From contig CM049307.1 of the NCBI GenBank assembly GCA_026874595.1, positions 47,279,678 to 47,343,677 on the forward strand: a stretch of 64,000 nucleotides of DNA. The letters run 5' to 3'. The position numbers and the translations under genes are program-made. The stretch is from Sipunculus nudus (lineage: Eukaryota > Annelida > Sipuncula > Golfingiida > Sipunculidae). The notes beneath the pieces are model-generated. The model saw only the letters and a list, made by a program, of their open reading frames with translations. It had not been told where the DNA came from and searched no databases. How positions within the stretch are numbered: the stretch's first letter is position 1; every line of letters begins with the position of its first letter. Shown piece by piece: positions 33,801-45,301 of the stretch.

Positions 33801-35080
33801 CTGTGCCCTATGCATGCGAACATCTTAAACCCTTTGCGTAAATCTTTAACTATAACGTACCATCATACATAATTATAAATACATGCGTATAATATTGTTA
33901 TACCAAGTAATGCTTATAATAACCACATTAAACATAATTTATCATTAAACAGCCACATCAATCGAATGAACCGGCAGTCTTTTTAAGATGACCTATATCT
34001 TGATAATACACGTGGTATTGTAATTGTCTAATACTGAAGATCATTCAAAACACATGATATGATGTACATTTTTTTTTTCATTTTGAACATCTGCATCTCA
34101 TGACCACCTTAATGTATATATATTCCTTACGAATTCATGGAAAGTACTAAATAAAGGTGTTACAATGAACGGTTGGTGGATTTACAGACTTGCCTTTTAA
34201 TTAGAGCTTAAAATGGGATTTTGAGTCATTATGGTAGCCCTTACTGTTTTGATATCAAAAATGTAACAATGGTATTTTAGCAAACCCCCAGAAAAGTTAA
34301 TCACTAATCCAAGGAAGTGAGATATATTATACAAACGGACATATTTATTTTCAAGGATAAATATGGCTAAGTATAACACATTAAAAAAGGTATATGTTTG
34401 TAATCAAATGCATTTTATGGCCAAGACGATGTCTTCGACGGTTACTGTAAAAAGTTACTACTGAACTGATGGCAAGGTCGCAATGAATTGGCTTCCACGC
34501 ATGAATTGTTTGTAAGGGGTCTATATATTCGGGACAATATTTATGGTCTAAGGACCCTGAAGATGTACTCTGTATTTTTATGTCAAACAAGTGAAATCAT
34601 CTGTATCATCCAGCTTTGTCACACAGCGGCCCTCATTGAAAGTAAAATGTAGCACACAGCGTACGTCATTCATAGCGTGCTGCATCAATAAACAACCCAT
34701 CCTCTGTTCACATGTCATCGAACTTGAAATTGTCAAATTATGCACTTGAACTGTCCATTTCGGCAATTTCAATAATGTCATGGCAGGGGAATATCATAAT
34801 TTGCACCGAGTCATGGAGCAATATTTTAGTTTGGTAGACGGAAGTGAAGATTTGCTTACCCTGCCGTATAATATATCGATATTCTACGGTCAAAGATCAG
34901 TGGATGAGGCAGCAAACTATTTCAACCCTTCACTAAACCGATTACTAGACGGGTCATTTTACGGTAAAAAATACCTCAACCAATAAAAAAACTGCTACAA
35001 AATGTTTTCCAAAGGCATTATTTGAATTCAAAGGATTTTCTCTGCATAAAATAAATATTCGTTTTGCCATTTTGACCAGT
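29782..35080. other. Gene-poor region
   Basis: About 5.3 kb without a coding block I can defend. It holds one TA/GT microsatellite (30752-30820). Open frames at 30730-31056, 33354-33602 and 34780-34986 lack splice context and known motifs. A degenerate duplication of GTGACGGAACATGG-like words occurs at about 31370-31410. Confidence 0.45.
30752..30820. repeat. (TA)n followed by (GT)n microsatellite
   Basis: TA run to 30798, then GCGCGTTTGTGTGTGTGTGTG. Confidence 0.95.
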
Positions 35081-35084
35081 ATGA

Positions 35085-35240
35085 CCCCCCCCCCCCCTTT
35101 CATACGAAGCAACCTTTTTTTAAGGATTTCAGACAAAATTTTGCGGCCTGGACCCCCCATCCCCTTTTCCGGGCTTGGGGACCTTTTTTTAGGTTTTCAT
35201 TAGTCCTCCTTTTCCCAAATCCTGGATCCGCCCCTGTTGA
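35085..35240 (-). repeat. Dispersed repeat family C, copy 2
   Basis: Poly-C (35086-35098), then TTTTGCGGCCTGGACCCCCC, CCTTTTTTTAGG, CATTAGTCCTCC and TTTCCCAAATCCTGGATCCG. The reverse complement matches copy 3 at 43890-44035 (GGAGGACTAATGACA, GTCCAGGCCGCAAAAATTGG). Confidence 0.75.
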
Positions 35241-35867
35241 CGGTCTTGGCAGCCATTTTGGACGCGGTTTTGGATTTACGATTCACATGACTACTCAGCC
35301 ATGCTCTGGTGCATTTGTTTTCTCCAAAAACATACAAGTAACCAGAAATACAAATTTAGGGTTAATAATAAATGGTTTATGACAATTTATGCCCATTTTA
35401 GGGTCTGGGCGGCCATCTTGGACGCCATTGTAAAAATAAAAATTTTTCCGCAAGTCCAATTTTCTTAGGTTTTAGTATATGTTGTTTTTGGTGTTAAACA
35501 ATACCGATAAAAAGGTTGAAAGCCTTTTGCAGCAACGTTTTAGGGGTTTAGATGTATACTTACACAAATAAGCTAAAATTCTGAGATAAAACGCGATGCT
35601 TCAAAAGAAGGATTCTATAGCATTCTATAGATTTCAGATCCCTTTTCGGTTCATTTTAATGACTGTTAAGATTTAGTGATAATTTACGTGTTATTCAGCA
35701 TCGGCTCTAAAAGTGTCATCTACAAGCCTTCTCTTGTAATTTTGTGGATGTATGATACTGATGGAAAACTATTTTTATATTTATGAATGTCAAATAGGGA
35801 GTTTCCATAAACACTATACCAAGATCACTGACTTGATTAAACAAAAGTCCCGAATAAATTTGAATAA

Positions 35868-35920
<53 letters not shown>

Positions 35921-38000
35921 CAAATATATTTGTGCGTGTGTGTGTTTAAACTATAGAATTTTAAAAAATACTTTTTTAATATAGAGAATATCACTGCATG
36001 TGAGAGTTAATGTATTTTGGCTACAGAGGCGCTCTACACGCACCCGATGGCTTTATATGTACCATAAACCTGCTGCAGAAATTGTACATGTAATAGCCCA
36101 AAAGAAATATTTCAATAAAATTAGAGGACACACAGCGTTTGCGTCCGCTTTGGCGAAGTTTCAGGCTCATCCAAAAGCAATGAATGTTGAAATACAATAC
36201 ATTCTGCCAACAGTTTCAACGATGGGAGAATCAATGTAAAACTGTATATGTCATTACATGGAAGGTTCACGTACTTGCAAAATAATTAGAAGTCCTGTAC
36301 AGAGAAGTATTCAAGTCATTTGAGATAACTTTATCTACTGTATGTCTCATGTGATGGTGTTACCGATTTTGGCACATACCAATAACGTGTGACAGAGCGA
36401 TTGTTGGTATACCCTACATATATTCTATAATATGTAATAATATTTTTAGTACCCTACATATATTCTGATATATAATAAATATTTTCGTGTGACCAGTGGA
36501 ATACTGGATTTAAAAAAAGCGTTCTAACTATAACATGACTAACAAAAGTAACATTGGCATGCACATAAAAGCAAGGAAAACAAATCCATGCGTTAAACAC
36601 AAATTTATGCCGGATTGTATAATAGAAGTTTATCTATTATTGAGTAACATACAAATCATATTACAATGCGTTCATTTGACCAGATAAACCGTTTAATATT
36701 GAATAATCACCATAATAGTGTATATACACCAGTTACTGGAACATATGCGGGTCCTACTCTACGGCGTGTTTTTTCCGGATGAAGATATGCTTTGACAACA
36801 AAGAAGTCCTTAATATTTCTTTATCCGGCACACATCATGTATATATCAGAAACTAGTTGAACACTGAGGGTACCTTCCTTAATTGAGCGGATCAGAAAGT
36901 GCATTGCTGCTTTCAGAAAAATTGGCAAAATCTGTATTTGAACTAATAAGTTTCAGTATAATGCACAACTGAAACGCTGCATGGAATCCAATGCCCACTT
37001 CGCATTATGTGTAGCTTTAGTCGAAACCGCTAAAAAATGCGACAGTATTTTTATGTGAATTGTGAAGTTACGTCAATCAAGAAAAAAGTATTTATCATGA
37101 AACATAGGCCTACTTGATTATAAATGTAATATACGGAAAGTCAAAAGCAATAATAAATCCTGTATAAAATGCCCCGATTAACTGCGTTTACCATAAAAGA
37201 AGCAGAAATAATAATATCTTCCTCTGTGCTAAACAGAATATGAAACATGCATAATATTTGATCTTAACAAACACGTAATATATAAGTAGCGGAGAAATCA
37301 ATGCCCTCATGGGGAATAACTTCGCTGACCCGCAGAGCCCTCCTTCAATGGACCGGTTTGCACTACACAATTCCGCACGCTCAGTCCCTTTCGGCCTCAA
37401 ACCATGCCGGACCTCGTACAAGACACAAAGACCAAGCATAAGCACATAGTGACATTGCCCTATGTGTATTGGTCTGACGTAAAAGAGCTGGATCAAGTGT
37501 GGTTAATAGGACGTCACGGTAACGCGGCCGGTTGGCTTAATGTAAACGCGAGCGCAAAAGTACCTGTTCAAGTGCAGATTTAGCCACTGCGAGTCTGAAA
37601 ATGTATACCTGCGCAAGCACACAGGCAAATGAGTATCTAAATAATATATGTTTGCAAACGTCCTCTCACCCCTGTCAACGTTCTATTCAACGAGAATTCG
37701 TCCTTGTACCCAAAGTTTACGTTGTAAAATACTGATATGGGGAGAAACGTTTTCTCCCGCATTTACAACCTTTCCCTGATCATTAAATTGTTATTGTTAT
37801 TCGAAAAAGATAGCCACACATCCTTAGTGTTTTCTTCCGTTCACACACTGACTATGAAAGCGTTAACTAATTTTGAGCCCTTGTTTACTATTTCGGAAAA
37901 TAAAAGCCAATGTGTGTAAAAGCCATGCAGACTTACTTAAACATTTTTACGGATGTACGTTTGAATATAAACATTCTACGTTTCGTTTTCAACAAAACAA
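35241..38000. other. Gene-poor region
   Basis: No coding block supported. It contains a (TA)n run (35872-35916) and a short direct duplication around TACCCTACATATATTCT (36409 and 36451). The open frame at 36000-36239 has no motif I recognise. Confidence 0.45.
35872..35916. repeat. (TA)n microsatellite
   Basis: TA run of ~45 bp followed by a short GT-rich stretch. Confidence 0.96.
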
Positions 38001-39138
38001 ATTTGAACTTTAAATCCCGCCCTTACACTTGTTTTCCCGCTGCATGTAGGTTTGGTGTGTCCATTCACTGGTGAATCATTCACTGGTATTAAAAGCCGCC
38101 TATGTTCTCCATGGGGAACAGAACTCACTTGTGATGCAACCATCAAACTGGTCAAACGTGACACATATGAGATTTTTTATATATATATCCTACGACCACG
38201 TCAAAGTCTGATGGGGTTCTGGCGCAGGTATTTAGGCGGCTCTTGAATGTTTCCTAACCAATCTAGTGGATAAGCAATAAGTCGCCACCTGACAAAAGAT
38301 TACCGAGTCAAGGTTGAATTATTGAACACGAGAGGGGCTCAACGGCGCATTCACACTTCACTGCAGGTCACCCTAATAAGTTGGTCAGTTACTGTGTCGC
38401 ACTGTTGTATGCCTGGCGTGTGCGTCATAATTCCCCATTTCCCAGTATGACCGAATTAATTCAATGGTGTCCTTACACAACCAGCAGCACCAACGGCAAT
38501 GCTTTTCAAATACGGCGCCAACCTTCCCAGTCTTTAATAATCAGATCAAACAGAAATGTGTTGGGACGGATATTTTTCTCAATACATAACGTTCGAACTT
38601 GTGTAAATGTTATCCCTTGGTATTACATGAAATTTTTTTTTGTATTTCTTTGTTTTTTTGTTACTGTTCGAGATTATATGGATATCACCCTCAAACTTGT
38701 GTTATGGTAGGCCCTATACTTGTACAAGTCGTGGTACACTAAAACCACATTATAAATATTCTTTTTGCTGTTACAATCTCTACAAATGTCGCTATTGCTT
38801 AATAATGATAATTTTCTTCATATTCTTGCAATTCTATTTATTTCAATTAGTAAAGAATACGTGACGAAAATGGTCAAAGGAAAAGAAGCTTGATATTATA
38901 AGAGCAATTAATATATACAAGGTGGTATCGACACAGACCTGTAACTCTTAATTTTTGTGCTATTTTTATTTTTCATAGATGAAGTCCGATTGTACATGTC
39001 ATAAAACACTGTTAAAGTAACGAAATAAGTTACATAAGAATGAGCCATGGTGATATTAATTACTATTAAATAAAAAGAAATCTTTCAAGAATCCCTTCAT
39101 ATGGTAATCTAAGAGAAAATTTTTGTTCTCTACTCCAG
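38001..39138. other. No gene recognised
   Basis: Mixed-composition sequence. The 109-residue open frame at 38381-38710 shows no domain and turns into T-rich low complexity. Confidence 0.4.
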
Positions 39139-39371
39139 TTCCTCCAAACATGCCGCGTCATCTAATCTTGAGGTACATTGAGCGACATGCAGTGTTGTGT
39201 CGCGGCACGAACTATGTCAACGCTAACGACGTATACACGCTCCATCGGGCGTTCGAGAAATTCACATATATCAAGCGCAAAGGAAGAAAAACGGCAATCG
39301 TTATCACTTACCAATCGGCGCGAAATACTCAAGAAAGCGGTGAAACCGTCCAATCTAGAAAATGTCTATGC
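39139..39371 (+). CDS. Possible orphan exon, unrecognised
   Basis: A 233-nt block with a strong acceptor (TTTTTGTTCTCTACTCCAG) and a donor (GTAAGT at 39372) is open in one frame, with residues such as MPRHLILRYIERHAVLCRG and NANDVYTLHRAFEKF. It is CpG-richer than its surroundings. I do not recognise the protein. The minus strand is also open over 63 residues and carries its own GGTAAGT, so strand and reality are uncertain. No partner exon was found nearby. Confidence 0.2.
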
Positions 39372-39422
39372 GTAAGTCTGGTTCACGATGGTCATGTACG
39401 CATTCATTCTCACATGTCATAA

Positions 39423-40082
39423 GGCCAGCGTAAACACCGTAGTCAATACACCGACTTGGGTACCTGTGTCCTCAGATGGCCATGCTTCATTGCACAAGCG
39501 CTGGAACGACGCTGGATATATCCTTATTTTTACAAGGGCGTGGTCAGTTTAAGCGTTAGGATCGGCTACAGCGCTTCACGCTAGTTCCTATAGATGGCGT
39601 TAGCTGTCAGGATTATCGATCAGGATAAATTCCTGCTCCTTTCTTGCGTCAATCGCTTTTTCATACATCTGTGGTGCACGTGTCACCATGGCGCTGCGTC
39701 ATTTTTTCCACACAAGGTAATCCTCATGTTCTATACACTGACAGGTGGGCCGTCCGTACTGTCGGACTTGACGGTACTCAGGCGCGGTGTTCAGGTGTAT
39801 ACAAACTTATAATTAAGCAGGCTCTCTCTTTCAATCTGCCGTGGGTGTCGATTCGCACACCCGGTATTTAGTCTCTTCAACATTTGTTGGCGCTGCTACC
39901 TGGCTAAACGAAGGAGAGGATTAGTAACATAGCCATGACGCCGAAGTCCTTAACTCGTTTAGAAAACACAGTTAAACGTTTTAAAAATAATTGTTTTATA
40001 GAATTAGAATTTCTATTTATATTATTGATTTAAGATGTGAATTTAAGTGAAATGTATAGTATTACAACGTGTATCAAGTAAT
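39423..40082. other. No gene recognised
   Basis: Relatively CpG-rich to about 39950, with short overlapping open frames only. No promoter or RNA gene can be argued. Confidence 0.4.
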
Positions 40083-40207
40083 AATATCACACCCACACAT
40101 GTGTATATATATATATATATATATATTCTAACCACATTCACCTGATGATCGGGTCGCATCCCGTGAAACAGACTGTTGTGAATTTACAGTGTTGTTTTTC
40201 TTCATAG

Positions 40208-40264
<57 letters not shown>

Positions 40265-40282
40265 TATATAGGGTGTGATATT
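40083..40282. mobile_element. TA-rich ~200-bp element with 12-bp inverted ends enclosing a ribozyme motif
   Basis: The left end AATATCACACCC (40083-40094) is the exact complement of the right end GGGTGTGATATT (40271-40282). Inside lie two TA arrays (40102-40126 and 40209-40258, the second continuing interrupted to 40270) that could pair with each other, and between them a hammerhead-ribozyme motif. This could be a small autonomous-RNA element or a remnant of a Penelope-type terminal region that acquired microsatellites. The class is not settled. Confidence 0.6.
40136..40183 (+). ncRNA. Type I hammerhead ribozyme candidate (minimal helix III)
   Basis: All core parts are in order. Helix I is ATTCAC (40136-40141) with GTGAAT (40178-40183). 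The conserved CTGATGA is at 40142-40148. Helix II is CGGG/CCCG (40150-40153, 40160-40163) with loop TCGCAT, closed by a T/T mismatch next to the core. The conserved GAA is at 40165-40167. Helix III is ACA/TGT (40168-40170, 40174-40176) with loop GAC. The cleavage-site nucleotide is T40177, and self-cleavage would follow it. A 3-bp helix III is typical of the small hammerheads of Penelope-like elements. The T/T pair beside GAA is the weak point, since a G-C pair is usual there. Confidence 0.7.
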
Positions 40283-42098
40283 CTAAAAAAAAAATCAGGA
40301 CTTGCGAGAGTCGACGGATCAATACCTCTACAAACTCCCATTACCCCTTTAATGTGGTCATATGCTTTATGAAAGTCTAACAAGTTTATGAAGATTCCAG
40401 TTCCCTATTAAGCTTCACCTGTAGGCACGTAGAGAGATGGCTCTATTAATTAATGGATCCCAGCAAGGCTAATTGATGAGACACTTAGTACCTTAATAAA
40501 AGTAAAAGCAAAACAATTTTACCAGCTAGGCAGCGAAACTGACTTATTCAGTGACAAAAGTCGCCTAATGACATTTGATGCATTCTACATATCAATTACG
40601 TTAAGACCCTTGCTTTTTATTGTTTAACCTATTCATATTAAGCTCCAGGTATTCTAATGTGTGGTCTTAATTCATGGTAGTGATTGATAGCTTCGCAAGA
40701 TTAATGCACTGTATGGTACATGCGTTCACCTGTAGTTCATACGTACATCTACGCACGTAAATGTAAATATCGGTTGTCATAGCTGATTAACAGAGTGTGA
40801 CTCTGAGAGAAAGAGTATTGTGATCACGATTGAAAGGGGCCTGAGTACATTGTTATCACTTGCGGTATACCCATAATTTCGACATGTGACCCATGACATC
40901 CGTACATGTGTATGCAAAATTACAGCCCCCATTATCGGTTTCGTGAAACTGGGAGAAATAATCCACTCAGGGTTCGCTAAGGGCGCGGGGATGCGACACG
41001 AAAGTACCACGAGGACAGCGTCCAGGCGAGAACCTATATCTTCGGAAAGAGTTCGGTGGTAAGGGGGCATGTACCGGCAAAGTTTAGAGCGGAATACCGC
41101 TTTTTGGGACAACGCCCAAATTCTCAAATAAGAGCAGGATTTCATTTTTCAATTATGATAGTTTAGGCTGAATTTAAAGTCATATCGGCTTCAAGGATGT
41201 CCGTTTGTCGTTCCGCGAATACAGGTATTTCTTAACCTTTGGGACTATAAACCTCTAACTTGACAACCCGAGAGACGTCCATAAGTTGCCCTGAGTTAAG
41301 GCCATCGGAGCTGCATGAACTTACTATCAAAATAATATCCAAGATATTACACCTCAGTTTCCGAAGCTATTTGCCAAGATTGAAAAACCGTCAGGGATAC
41401 CATATACCGAAGGTATTATATGTTCTTACCTTTGTTGGTTCTTTGATTTTGTCTATTAGCAACTATACTCAAAGTAATGGGCAGGTATTTAGTTAATTTG
41501 TTTGAGGATAAGGGTAACACAAAAGAAAATTTCAGTAATTTTTTTAAAGTAGTCATATTCACTATATAATATTGGTTTTGCTTACTATTCACATTAAAGG
41601 ATTCTTTACAATTACGAGGCCGGGAGTAATTTGCTTGTCCTGCCTGAAGACTGTCATCATTCACTTGTGTAAGGGGAAACCTTGAGTGTAAATTTAGGAC
41701 CGTGCATGGTCAAAGTTTCTGCTCCTGCATACATCGATGTCGGACAACATTTCTACTGGTTTGGTTTTAATATATTTCCTTCGTTTAAGTACAACACACA
41801 AACGACTGATCAGGATTTTCATCATTTTCAGGATCTGGTGATCCTGAATGTTGGCGAAGGCGCGCGGTCTGTATCGACTGTATGTGCAATCTTAGCTGAG
41901 TAATTGGATAGTACTGATAAAGGTTGTCATCTAGAAAATCACCAAGTCACAGCCACTTCATTTCCATTAGCTGTATTGGGTAAACTGTTTTTTCGTCACT
42001 CAACATCCATCTGACATGGTTTTTGTAGAACAGCTGACCTTACCAAATTTTCTTCCCAGAACAAGAGACCTTCATTTATCATCTTCATTCTACCAAAT
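40283..42098. other. Gene-poor region
   Basis: No gene supported. The 122-residue minus-strand frame at 40777-41145 has no recognisable domain and no convincing splice sites. Confidence 0.4.
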
Positions 42099-42376
42099 CT
42101 GTGGCTACGCTTTTACAGACCTTGATTCAGCGACCCTCTCTGGCGTCTATTTCATGAATGACTAATGAGGCAATTGAACCGATCAATTGACTCGCGTACA
42201 TTTGTTTTACGCGGACGTCTGGTGTGTGAACAGGGAATCGTTTGTATTTTGTTACTTGGCTTTGATTGGCATGCAGCTGTGATTTCGGCCCGGTCACTTT
42301 GCAGTCTTGATTATTATTCAGAAGATAGACACCAGAGAGGGTCGCTGCATCAAGGTCTGAGAAAGCGTGGCCACAG
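42099..42376. mobile_element. Palindromic MITE with ~52-bp inverted arms
   Basis: The left arm (42099-42150: CTGTGGCTACGC, CAGACCTTGATTCAGCGACC, CTCTCTGGCGTCTAT) is the near-exact complement of the right arm (42325-42376: ATAGACACCAGAGAG, GGTCGCTGCATCAAGGTCTG, AAAGCGTGGCCACAG). The ~174-bp centre is unique and non-coding. The 91-residue frame at 42165-42440 overlaps the palindrome and is an artefact. Confidence 0.88.
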
Positions 42377-43584
42377 TCTTTGTAATGTGAATATGGAAGT
42401 TATTTCAGTTCAAGTCTACAGGCAGCTTGCGGTAAATTAAATGTTTAATTTAAGCGTATTATCACTTACGTATTATCTTTACCTGGTTTTCCACATGTCT
42501 GATTCGTTCCAATCGGGTTCTCTGTGCCCGAAGACAGTTAAGTTTATTTTATATTTGCAAATAAATCAACCTATACCATGGTATATTCTAACGTGCATTT
42601 GACCCCATTGGTTGAAAAAAACATTTTCCTGCAGTTCTAAGGAGTTCATATAAATCATATTTGTTTCCAGTTTGAAGATTATTTTGAATATATAGACATA
42701 TGCACGGATATAGATACGGTACTTTATATTTTCAATCAGTGTCCAATTATAACTAAATATAATCAGTGGCAAATATACAGAATTAGCTTACTACAGAAAT
42801 GAAATATAAAAATTAAAATCAAGTTCAGGAATGTTTAAACACTTCCACTATATTTTAAAAGTCAGAGATAATTCAACATGCGCTCTACTTTCAGAAAGGC
42901 TAACTGTAACCCGCCGCCTAATAGTACATTTAGATTAAGGTACATTTATCCGATGTGAGCATTAATAGCTCAAGTATAAAAAGGAACATTTAGCAAGTGC
43001 TCGTAAATTAATAAATGCTCGTTTCTCAGGCGCATTCGAGGATGAAGAAAATGTAGACAGGTAAGTACAGAATAAAGACGAAATTTAAAATATTGTGTCT
43101 TTAAAAACCCATTGAATGAAAAAAAAAGAGAATAGACACATTTAACAAGAAATAACCGTTTAATTCCTTCCCAAGAAAGAGATTCTCAAACAATCGCTCA
43201 GATACAGATTAAATTTGTTTAAGCTCGCATGAAGAAAAAGGAAACAATTTTCAGGCTATAACTGACGTCATCATGGGCATCAGAACTCTGCACGTTAACA
43301 CATTACGACTTTAAGCAGTCGTTGGTATTTGTTATATATTTATGCAAACTAATTCGTTTCATTCGCGGGTACTCTGTACGATGGCAAATAGGTTGTTTTC
43401 AATTCGCAAATAAATCAACGTGTAACCAGGGTATTCTAACGTGCAGTTGTCCCCTATAAGTGAACTTGTTAATGAAATTGTGCAGTGTTAATTCTGCATT
43501 TGTGCAGTTATGAAAGTTAAAGTGTTGGTCTACTAATAGACCTAAACACCACTTTTAAGCTTCTATGAGTAAATTATTGAATTC

Positions 43585-43590
<6 letters not shown>
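42377..43590. other. Gene-poor region
   Basis: AT-rich. A sentence-like duplication, 'GCAAATAAATCAAC...GGTATATTCTAACGTGC', occurs at about 42557-42597 and again at about 43407-43444, so a ~40-bp dispersed word is present. No coding signal. Confidence 0.4.

Positions 43591-43591
<1 letters not shown>

Positions 43592-43630
<39 letters not shown>
43592..43630. repeat. (TA)n microsatellite
   Basis: TA run of ~39 bp. Confidence 0.96.
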
Positions 43631-43632
<2 letters not shown>

Positions 43633-43889
43633 TGTAACTGGCTCTAGTAGGATAATTTAACATTCTTTTCTGTTCGCAATGATTATATATAATTTGTCAA
43701 ATTCATAATTCACTGTTAATATTAATACATTGTATTACATTAATGATAATATGAAAGAGTATCGACATTAGTTTAGAACAGGAAATGTTAAGCTCGTCTT
43801 ACCAAAGATCTAATGTAGTAATTTTTTTAAAAGCAAATGCGATATCATTATGATTATGAAGATGATATTATTAAAGATAATTTATAAGG

Positions 43890-44035
43890 AGGACTAATGA
43901 CAAAGCCTGACAAAAAGGTCACCAGGTTTGGAAAAGGGGGGGGGGGGGTCCAGGCCGCAAAAATTGGTCTGCAACCCTTGAAAAAAGGATGTGGTGGAAA
44001 AGAGCCCCCCCCCCCCCCCCCCCCCCCCCCCGGCT
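43890..44035 (+). repeat. Dispersed repeat family C, copy 3
   Basis: GGAGGACTAATGACAAAGCC, then GGTTTGGAAAAGGGG, a poly-G run (43937-43948), TCCAGGCCGCAAAAATTGG, TTGAAAAAAGGATG and a 27-base poly-C run (44005-44031). It is the reverse-orientation match of copy 2. Proline/glycine-rich open frames here are homopolymer artefacts. Confidence 0.78.
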
Positions 44036-44791
44036 TCTCTGCAATGAAGCCACAAACAGTGACCCTCGGAGGCATTGTTCAACCGCCTGAGAGTCACCTC
44101 GAAGACACGGACATGCCGTCTATGCATGGCCAACAGAAATGAAAACCTAGAAATTTTGTCAGAGACCTCATTTATAACCTCCGCCAGGATCCGAATCAAA
44201 CTTTGGAAGTTAGTGTGTCACGAAGTGAGCTTCTGCATGCTGGCTAAATAATGGCTGTCTCTTATACCGGGGAATGGCTCTGACCCACAAATTAACAAAA
44301 TGGAACAATGGCCGAGCATCCTTGTAAAATCCTCATTATCGTGGCCCGGATTACCTTGAAAATTAAACCCTCGGACACATTTCAATAAAATCTGTTCATA
44401 AACTTTCGAGTATAGTAGCTAACAGACAAACCAACTAACTGCTCTCAGTAGGAATAAAATATATTGTGCGGCCATGTATCCTTGTAATAATACTGTGAGC
44501 TGTCTGTTAATTGCGGATGTAATTTATATGGTATATGAATTATGCGAGAACTAGTTCTCCTCTCATTGGTATGAGGTGACACTGCCTGGTCACATGAACA
44601 TTAATTTTCACACCCTTGTCATATGTATAAGTACAGAGAGGGGTGTGACCTAGATCGTTAAACAGTGGTGCCATACCTGTCATGATTTTCACAGCCCATG
44701 TACACTCTCAGATAGAGAATCGTAACATGGAGATTCTAAATCGTTAATGTTCTTTAACGGTTATTGATAATATACCTTTCTGTAAAACGAA

Positions 44792-45301
44792 TAGAGCCCG
44801 GAGCCGTGTTAACCACACAAATGCGGCTGGCTTGGACAAAAACACGACTGACTTTAGTAGTAAGCCGAGTTAAGTAGCTCGAATCAGCTTACAAAATGTC
44901 GGCTGGCTTGAACTAACCTAAAAGCCTATTCATTTGACTATGTTAAAAAGTACCCGTTTTATTCTAAACCAGTTATCTATATAACGTGTAACCCCTATAT
45001 TTTAGGAGGGTCAGGCTTGACCATGCATTATAAAGCGGGTTATTAGTCTGTATATGTTTCGGGCAATTTTTATTTGTAAAAGATTTATCTTTTGGTATTA
45101 ATTTTTTCAGGGCATTTTTAATTGTAAAAGTTTTATCTTTTTGTATTAATTTTTTTCTCAAGCCACACTGAGTTCCACAAAATCGGCTCACTTCGGCTAA
45201 ATGAAAAATCGGCGGCGCCTCATGATACACATGGCTCGGCTCGGCTTGATCTTAACTCATCTGGCAGAAATGGCGCAGAATGGCGGCGGCGCCGGGCTCT
45301 G
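44792..45301. mobile_element. Possible DNA element with short GC-rich inverted ends
   Basis: The left end AGAGCCCGGAGCCG and right end CGGCGCCGGGCTCT are inverted with one mismatch. The centre repeats GGCTGGCTTGGAC/GGCTGGCTTGAAC and a ~55-bp direct duplication around TTTGTAAAAGATTTATCTTT (45071 and 45124). No target duplication was identified. Moderate support. Confidence 0.45.

Noticed and set aside
40777-41145. 122-residue minus-strand frame, among the longer ones in the window
   Set aside because: No family resemblance, no splice context, composition like non-coding DNA.
43854-44199. Glycine- or proline-run frames
   Set aside because: Products of poly-G/poly-C tracts in repeat family C, open on both strands.
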